From Alkalicoccus urumqiensis (GTDB lineage Bacteria; Bacillota; Bacilli; Bacillales; Salisediminibacteriaceae): 64,000 nucleotides of DNA. The notes beneath the pieces are model-generated. The model was not told where the DNA came from. It did no database searches and saw only the letters and a program-made list of their open reading frames with translations. Within the stretch, counting starts at the first letter, position 1. Each line of letters starts with the position of its first letter. The stretch lies in contig NZ_PVNS01000001.1 in NCBI RefSeq assembly GCF_002993335.1, positions 124,001 to 188,000 of the forward strand, written 5' to 3'. Both the position numbers and the translations under genes were made by a program. Of this stretch, positions 59,025 through 64,000 are shown piece by piece.

Positions 59025-60400
59025 GGTTCTAAGTCAATTGTTGGGGTATCGGTGAAGCACCGATGCCCTTATCCTACTTGAAAGTGCGTATGTTTATATT
59101 GGTGGTGCAGTAAAATACGTAACCGGAAACGATCGTACCGCTGAAAGCCAAAGGCATTTCGCTTGATCACTTTCGTCTGGTTATTCAACCCTTCAATTGG
59201 TCCATTCGTGTAGCCGAAGGTGAAGCTGTTCAGAATTTCGCTCTCCCAGTTCCGGAACGTCGTCAGGGCGTCCTGAAAGTCCGGCATCTCCGATGCTTCT
59301 ACCTGGGCATAGAAGCTCCATAGCTCTTCCTTGACGCTGCGTCCGTCTTCGCTGCCGATCTCCTTCGCACGCTGAAACCAGGCGTGAAACGCTTCTTTCA
59401 GTTGATGCGCCTGCCTGAGTTCTTCAGACAGGGACAGGTACCGGTCCAGGTACCAGCGCTGCTTTTCCGACAGCTGTTCAAACGGGAGATGAAACACATG
59501 CCTCATCCGCTTGCACTTCTTCCGGTCATAGTCATGAAATTCCTGCTGTACCCGCCGCCGGACCCGGTCCAGCGCCCAGTAAATCGAACGGCAGAAATGA
59601 AACCGGTCCGCCACGATGACGGGATTTCCTATGGCCTGCTGAACCGCGGACTTGAACGAGGAGCTCATGTCCATGACCACTACCTGTACCGCCTGACCCT
59701 TCTGCTGAAGGTAGTGGCGAACCGTGCGGGAGGTCCGGTCCGGCAGGATATCGAGCGGCTCGCCCGTCACTCCATCCGCCAGGATGACCTGGTATTTCCC
59801 CTTGTTCGTATCGCCCTTGTATTCATCGATCGAAAGGACCGGCGGAAGTTCCTCGACCTCCTGAAGCATCGATGCGGAGAGCGTATCGAACCGTCTCATC
59901 GCCGTCGTCGGGGACGTGTGGAACTGCCCGGCGCTGTCGGTGAAGTTTTTCCCTTGAATGATCCGCAGGCCAAGCGCCTGATTCCATTCCCGGCTGTGCC
60001 GCTGGTATCGGTTCACAAAGGTATTGGATTCGGCGAACCGTTTCCCACAGGAACAGACATACCGCCGACGGCGGTAAAACAAGACGGTCGGCCGTTCCCA
60101 CATTTTAAGATGCTGGATTTTCTGATAGCGGTAATCGTGAACTCGATTCGTGCGGCTGAAACACTCCGGACAGCGGTGCGGTTTCCGCCGCAGCTCCACA
60201 TGCAGGTGCAGCGCCCCTTCCACCATTTCCGATTTGGTACAGATCGCTTCTTCTAACCCTGGTAAATCCATGCTAAACTGAGCAGTGAGCACGCAGATCT
60301 CTCCTTTACTTGTTTCTCGACAACTCAAGTATAAAGGATAGAGGGGTCTGCGTGCTTTTTCGTTGAATTGTTTTTCTACCCCAACATATATTTTAGAGCC
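59025..60400 (-). mobile_element. ISL3-family insertion sequence, intact, 1376 bp
   Basis: Terminal inverted repeats of 24 bp: left GGTTCTAA...GTTGGGGTA (59025-59048), right TACCCCAAC...AGAGCC (60377-60400), identical at outer and inner ends. Flanked by a perfect 8-bp direct repeat TGTTTGAA (59017-59024 and 60401-60408), the duplication size known for ISL3. One intact transposase gene. The duplicated target is half of a CadC operator. Looks like a recent insertion. Confidence 0.93.
59069..60292 (-). CDS. ISL3-family transposase
   Basis: DDE transposase of about 407 residues. An N-terminal zinc-ribbon with CPECFSRTNRVHDYR and CSCGKRF binds the ends, followed by a helix-turn-helix region (TDSAGQFHTSPTTAMRRF). 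The catalytic core has SIDEYKG (Asp), VVMDMSSSFKSAV (Asp), DRFHFCR and a C-terminal NGPIEGLNNQTKVIKR (Glu), all ISL3 features. GTG 60292 with AAAGGAG 8 bp upstream is the likely start. No frameshift or stop, so the element may be active. A small hairpin ATCGGTG/CACCGAT follows the stop. Confidence 0.93.
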   Translation of the reverse strand: MLTAQFSMDLPGLEEAICTKSEMVEGALHLHVELRRKPHRCPECFSRTNRVHDYRYQKIQHLKMWERPTVLFYRRRRYVCSCGKRFAESNTFVNRYQRHSREWNQALGLRIIQGKNFTDSAGQFHTSPTTAMRRFDTLSASMLQEVEELPPVLSIDEYKGDTNKGKYQVILADGVTGEPLDILPDRTSRTVRHYLQQKGQAVQVVVMDMSSSFKSAVQQAIGNPVIVADRFHFCRSIYWALDRVRRRVQQEFHDYDRKKCKRMRHVFHLPFEQLSEKQRWYLDRYLSLSEELRQAHQLKEAFHAWFQRAKEIGSEDGRSVKEELWSFYAQVEASEMPDFQDALTTFRNWESEILNSFTFGYTNGPIEGLNNQTKVIKRNAFGFQRYDRFRLRILLHHQYKHTHFQVG

Positions 60401-60420
60401 TGTTTGAATGAAAAGTTATA

Positions 60421-60448
60421 GAAAAACCGGACAGGAAACCTGTCCGGC
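60421..60448 (-). terminator. Terminator of the PAS-GGDEF gene
   Basis: Perfect stem CCGGACAGG (60427-60435) / CCTGTCCGG (60439-60447); on minus it is followed by TTTTTC. Confidence 0.9.
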
Positions 60449-60462
60449 AGATCGTACTATCG

Positions 60463-62058
60463 TCAATTTCGAAAACGCGGGATGGGAAGAATGCGGCGCA
60501 GCTTTTCCCAGCGCGAGGATGCCGCGGCTTCTTCGCCGTAGATATGGAACGTCTGCTTGCCGAGCATTTTTGCTTCATAGAGCGCCTCATCCGATTCCTG
60601 ATAGAGCGTGTCCTCTGTTTTCCCCGGCGCGTAGACGGAAGCACCGATGCTTACAGTCACGTACACCTGCACCTGATCAAGCACAATCGGCTCCTCCATC
60701 GCAGCCAGAATGCGCCGGCATACGGCTTTGCCTTCCGTGCTCCCGGCCCCCGGCACGAGCACATGAAACTCATCGCCGCCCATGCGCGCCACCGTATCGC
60801 TGTCCCGGACACTTCTCGTAATACGCTTTGCCATGATGCGGATCACTTCATCACCGGCCGCGTGTCCGTACGTGTCATTGATCGTTTTAAAGTTATCGCA
60901 GTCGAGCATAAGAAGCGAAAATTCCTGCACCGTCCGGCTGCTTCTCGCCATCTCTTTTTCCATCAGGCGGCGGAACCGGCGCCGGTTGGCAAGACCCGTC
61001 AATTCATCATGCATCGCAAGCGAGCGGAGGTTTTCCTCGGTTTCCTTCATCATCGAAATATCCCGGCTGATAAAAATGAGCTTCGGTGTCTCCGCTTCTT
61101 CACAGACCGGCGTAATCGTTGTGCTGACCCAGTTCGACGCACCGCCTTTATGAAACAGCCGGTGCTCCACCTGTACCGAGACCCCCTGCTCCAGTGCATA
61201 CGCAGCACGTTCCTCCACCGCAGCCATATCTTCCTTATCAATAAAGGTTAAGTACGACTTTCCCTGGAAAAACGACGCTTCCATACCGGTCAGCCTTTCG
61301 TGGGCCGGCGATGCATAATTAATTTTCCCATCAGCACCGGTAATACGGATGACGTCCTGGGTGTAGTCCGCAATGAGGCGGAACGTTTCTTCATTCTGTT
61401 GAAGCTCCCGGTAATGATTGTACAGCGGGGTAACGTCTTTATATAACGCAAGAAGAAGCCCGGTCTCTTCCTGATAAGGGGCATAGGATAAGAAAACGCG
61501 CCGGATGCTGCCGTCCTTTGCAGTGCACGAAGCCAGCCGTCCGGTGCTCTGGTTCATCGGCAGCACACCGGTGTGAAATCCGTCCATGCCGGTGCCGAGA
61601 AGTGCGTTTTCCGCCTGACCCGCACTCTCTTCTGCACTCCAGCCGAACGTCTTTGTAAATACAGAGTTGATACGCTGGATCGCCCCGGAGCTGTCCAGTA
61701 CAGCTGCCGCATCCGGCAGGACAGAAAAAGAATCCGCCGGCGTGACCGGCTTCAATGTCAGCATCCATTCTGCTTCCCCTACCGGAACTGTTTTGACAGA
61801 CAGACGCTGCCCTTCAAAAACCACATCCGCTGTACAGGCCTTGTCCGCAAGACAGACTTCCACCGCTTCCGCTCCGCTTCCAAAAATATCTGCCATCGTG
61901 CGGCCCGTTAAAATGCGGCCGGAGAAAAATGCCTCCGCGGCGTTGTTTGCTGCACTGCACATGATACCTGAAGATGTCTTTTCCATAATCAACAGCCGTT
62001 CCCCAAGTGTTGAAAACACCCTTCGGAACAATGATTCTGTGTCTACATGCGCAGTCAT
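60463..62058 (-). CDS. PAS-PAS-GGDEF diguanylate cyclase
   Basis: A soluble 531-residue cyclic-di-GMP synthase. An N-terminal sensor-like region and two PAS domains (about residues 110-210 and 225-345; e.g. RINSVFTKTFGWSAEES and FRLIADYTQDVIRI) precede the GGDEF domain (about 360-520): HDELTGLANRRRF, LLMLDCDNFKTINDTYGH and ARMGGDEFHVLVP. An inhibitory I-site RDSD lies five residues before the active motif, so feedback by product is expected. GAAGGAGG precedes ATG 62058. No membrane helix; signals sensed are unknown. Confidence 0.92.
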   Translation of the reverse strand: MTAHVDTESLFRRVFSTLGERLLIMEKTSSGIMCSAANNAAEAFFSGRILTGRTMADIFGSGAEAVEVCLADKACTADVVFEGQRLSVKTVPVGEAEWMLTLKPVTPADSFSVLPDAAAVLDSSGAIQRINSVFTKTFGWSAEESAGQAENALLGTGMDGFHTGVLPMNQSTGRLASCTAKDGSIRRVFLSYAPYQEETGLLLALYKDVTPLYNHYRELQQNEETFRLIADYTQDVIRITGADGKINYASPAHERLTGMEASFFQGKSYLTFIDKEDMAAVEERAAYALEQGVSVQVEHRLFHKGGASNWVSTTITPVCEEAETPKLIFISRDISMMKETEENLRSLAMHDELTGLANRRRFRRLMEKEMARSSRTVQEFSLLMLDCDNFKTINDTYGHAAGDEVIRIMAKRITRSVRDSDTVARMGGDEFHVLVPGAGSTEGKAVCRRILAAMEEPIVLDQVQVYVTVSIGASVYAPGKTEDTLYQESDEALYEAKMLGKQTFHIYGEEAAASSRWEKLRRILPIPRFRN

Positions 62059-62301
62059 CCCGCTGCCTCCTTCTCACCCGTTTCTGTTCTCTATCATAGC
62101 ACAAAAGTCAGGCTGGAAAGGACAGAATTCGACATAGCAGAGGGGTATTTTCTCCTTTGATTCTTTCGGTTCAGTTCTTTAGTTTTAATTTGCAGTTATT
62201 GATACAGGACTGCCGTCGCTCCTGGTTTATGAATGGAAAAACGGTGGAAAAACTATTTCAACAATGATGCACGTTCTCTCTTATCTGAAAGGAGATTTCC
62301 T

Positions 62302-62733
62302 ATGACGGATTCCCGCCAAAACAGCTTATCTGCGATCTTCTGTGGACTCGGCACCATTGCGTTCTTCGATGAAGTCGTGTTTCATCAGCTGCTCCACTGG
62401 CACCATTTTTACGATTTATCGACGACGTCCGCCGGCCTCGTTTCCGATGGCCTGTTTCACGCGTTCAGCTGGAGCGCCACCGTCGCCGGCCTGTTTCTGC
62501 TTGCCAACCTCTGGAAAAAAGGCGTCTGGCAGCGGACACGGTGGCTTGGCTATTTCCTTGTAAGCGTTGGTTTATTCCAGCTTTATGACGGGCTCGTCCA
62601 GCATAAACTGCTCGGCCTGCACCAGATCCGCTACGGCGTCGATCTGCTTCCGTATGACCTCGCCTGGAATGGGTCGGCTGTGGTGATCGCCGCCATCGGT
62701 GTTCTCCTCATCCGGAAGGCCGTCCGCCCATGA
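62302..62733 (+). CDS. DUF2243 family membrane protein
   Basis: A 143-residue protein with four membrane helices. GTIAFFDEVVFHQLLHWHHF and GLFQLYDGLVQHKLLGLHQIR carry paired His on helices, the signature of DUF2243, possibly binding metal or heme. ATG 62302 has AAAGGAG 7 bp upstream; the frame is open to 62233. It overlaps the CtaG gene by 4 bp; DUF2243 and CtaG are often neighbours, suggesting a joint role in oxidase or copper handling. Confidence 0.9.
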   Translation: MTDSRQNSLSAIFCGLGTIAFFDEVVFHQLLHWHHFYDLSTTSAGLVSDGLFHAFSWSATVAGLFLLANLWKKGVWQRTRWLGYFLVSVGLFQLYDGLVQHKLLGLHQIRYGVDLLPYDLAWNGSAVVIAAIGVLLIRKAVRP

Positions 62734-63485
62734 TGACGTACCTGCTTCTCTGTTTTTTCGTCTCCGGACTGCTGCTCGCCTTGATTTCCACTTTCTCCAT
62801 CCAGCGGAAAGACCGCCGCTTTTATCAGCGTCTGCTCTTCCTTCAAACTGGTGCAGCGCTCGTACTGATCAGCATTTCCGGCCCGCTTGCTGCTTTGGCC
62901 CATCATTCCTTTTACGCTCATATGTGGGTGCACTTTCTGATCGGCATGCTTGCACCGCTGTTTTTCGTCCTCGGGCGCGGACTCTCCTTTTTTCTTTCGC
63001 TGCTCCCCACCCGTGCGGCGAAAGCAGCTGTCCGTTTTCTGCACCTGCCGCTTCTGCGTGGTTTTACGTTTCCTGCAGCCGCACTTACGCTGAATCTCGG
63101 CGGCATGGCCGTTCTTTACCTCACCCCGCTTTACCCAATGATGATGGATTCCCAGGCACTTCACTGGCTCGTTCACATCCATTTCCTCGCAGCCGGCTGG
63201 CTGTTTACCGCGGTCATTGTGCAGACCGAGCCGCTGCCTGTGAAACGCTCCCTCCTCCATAGAGGCGCTGTACTGACCGCAATGATCGCAGGACACGGGA
63301 TCCTCTCCAAATACCTGTATGCGAACCCTCCGGCAGGCGTCTCAGCCGCCGAAGCCGCTTCCGCCGCGCAGATGATGTATTACAGCGGCGATCTCGTCGA
63401 TGTCACGCTGCTCGTCCTGCTCGGCTGGGAATGGTGGAGACGGCGGGAAGTCACGCCCGCAGCAGCCGCAGCCCATTCAAAATAA
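62730..63485 (+). CDS. CtaG/CaaE-type cytochrome c oxidase assembly membrane protein
   Basis: A 251-residue protein with seven helices of the caa3_CtaG family. Conserved parts are LAALAHHSFYAHMWVHFLIGMLAPLFFVLG, with several His, and ALHWLVHIHFLAAGWLF, MIAGHGILSKYLY. B. subtilis CtaG is needed for a functional caa3 oxidase, probably through copper delivery. Coupled to the DUF2243 gene. Its last 35 bp overlap, on the opposite strand, the end of the P1B-4 ATPase gene. Confidence 0.9.
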   Translation: MMTYLLLCFFVSGLLLALISTFSIQRKDRRFYQRLLFLQTGAALVLISISGPLAALAHHSFYAHMWVHFLIGMLAPLFFVLGRGLSFFLSLLPTRAAKAAVRFLHLPLLRGFTFPAAALTLNLGGMAVLYLTPLYPMMMDSQALHWLVHIHFLAAGWLFTAVIVQTEPLPVKRSLLHRGAVLTAMIAGHGILSKYLYANPPAGVSAAEAASAAQMMYYSGDLVDVTLLVLLGWEWWRRREVTPAAAAAHSK

Positions 63486-64000
63486 CGAGAATCGTGCTCC
63501 CCTCATGCCCGAGCACGCCGACCGGCAGCGCCAGCACCTGCAGGAAGTTCGAAAGCAGCAGCACGAGAATCACCCCCGCCGAGAAAACGACGTTCTGGAA
63601 AACGACGCGTTTCATACGGCGCGAAAGCCGGTACGCTTCGACGATCCGGGAGAGTTCGTTTTTCATGAGCGCGACGTCGGACGTCGCAAGTGCAGCATCC
63701 GTCCCGCCGCCCATAGCAATACCGATCGATGCCGTAGCAAGCGCCGGTGCATCATTAATGCCGTCTCCGATCATGGCGGTCGGTCCGTAATCACGCTCGA
63801 GCTGCTTCAGTTCCGCTACCTTCGTTTCCGGCAGGCAGCCGGCACGGTAATTGTCGAGGCCGAGTTCGGCAGCGATCGCGGCCGCCGTTTCTTCCGTGTC
63901 TCCTGTGAGCATCACGGTATGAATGCCGGCTGCTTTCAATGCCCGAACCGTTTCCTGCGCCTCTTTCCGTACGACATCGCGGCAGGCAAGAATGCCGGCG
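63451..64000 (-). CDS. P1B-4-type metal-transporting ATPase (C-terminal part, truncated by window edge)
   Basis: Only the C-terminal 182 residues lie in the window; the gene continues beyond 64000. The visible part has the P-domain motifs MLTGDTEETAA and MIGDGINDAPALA and two final membrane helices ending LGHEGSTILVILNGLRLL. The HEG(S/G)T motif in the last helix marks the P1B-4 group (PfeT/ZosA, CoaT, CzcP), which exports Fe(II), Co(II) or related ions. Its stop lies inside the convergent CtaG gene, so the two mRNAs overlap by 35 nt. Confidence 0.88.
   Translation of the reverse strand, partial: AGILACRDVVRKEAQETVRALKAAGIHTVMLTGDTEETAAAIAAELGLDNYRAGCLPETKVAELKQLERDYGPTAMIGDGINDAPALATASIGIAMGGGTDAALATSDVALMKNELSRIVEAYRLSRRMKRVVFQNVVFSAGVILVLLLSNFLQVLALPVGVLGHEGSTILVILNGLRLLRA

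Noticed and set aside
59384-60256. 290-residue frame inside the ISL3 element on plus
   Set aside because: Antisense to a full transposase with intact DDE motifs.

Overview
The window looks like chromosomal DNA from a halophilic or alkaliphilic member of the Bacillaceae. The basis is strong AGGAGG-type ribosome binding sites, tightly coupled operons, B. subtilis-like regulatory sites (dre- and cre-like boxes, a B12 riboswitch, CadC operators), many acidic proteins, an ectoine hydroxylase, and a base composition that looks GC-rich for the family. The genus is not determined; Alkalicoccus or Salisediminibacterium relatives are a guess. No rRNA or tRNA genes were seen.

Layout. 1-5.2 kb: an ascorbate-type PTS (IIA, IIB, IIC), a GlcNAc-type PTS permease with its own control region, and ectD. 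5.5-20.1 kb: DUF418 protein and penicillin acylase, SelO, a GGDEF-EAL-GAF / membrane protein / NAD(P)HX repair / SRAP operon, then a phospholipase D / DUF2164 / GNAT-AAC(3) fusion / AAC(6')-like operon. 20.6-26.2 kb: a YeeE/YedE transporter and a LytS-LytT two-component system next to a CstA-family carrier, which resembles the pyruvate-sensing BtsSR-BtsT arrangement. 26.8-40.4 kb: acetyltransferases, exporters, a uracil-DNA glycosylase, B12-riboswitch-controlled metE, a SIMPL protein, a DeoR-HAD operon with its operator, and small zinc and surface proteins. 40.5-44.7 kb: a chemoreceptor and a membrane diguanylate cyclase. 44.9-56.0 kb: a complete type I-C CRISPR-Cas locus (48 repeats, 47 spacers, leader, cas2-cas1-cas4-cas7-cas8c-cas5-cas3). 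56.4-60.4 kb: a cadC-cadA metal operon whose upstream flank was hit by an ISL3 element. 60.4-64 kb: a PAS-GGDEF protein, DUF2243 and CtaG proteins, and the end of a P1B-4 ATPase.

Most notable. (1) The cadA-like ATPase has an in-frame UGA exactly where the first cysteine of its GFTCxxC metal site should be, followed by a hairpin at a spacing compatible with a bacterial SECIS: a selenocysteine candidate or a recent nonsense mutation. (2) Five intergenic arrays of degenerate units spaced 21 bp apart (two DNA helical turns), in four core-motif types, match no feature class I know. (3) Three modular intergenic repeat families recur and are joined in one composite at 26.2-26.7 kb. (4) Two CRISPR spacers are near-identical. 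(5) The ISL3 copy has a perfect 8-bp target duplication that is half of a CadC operator.
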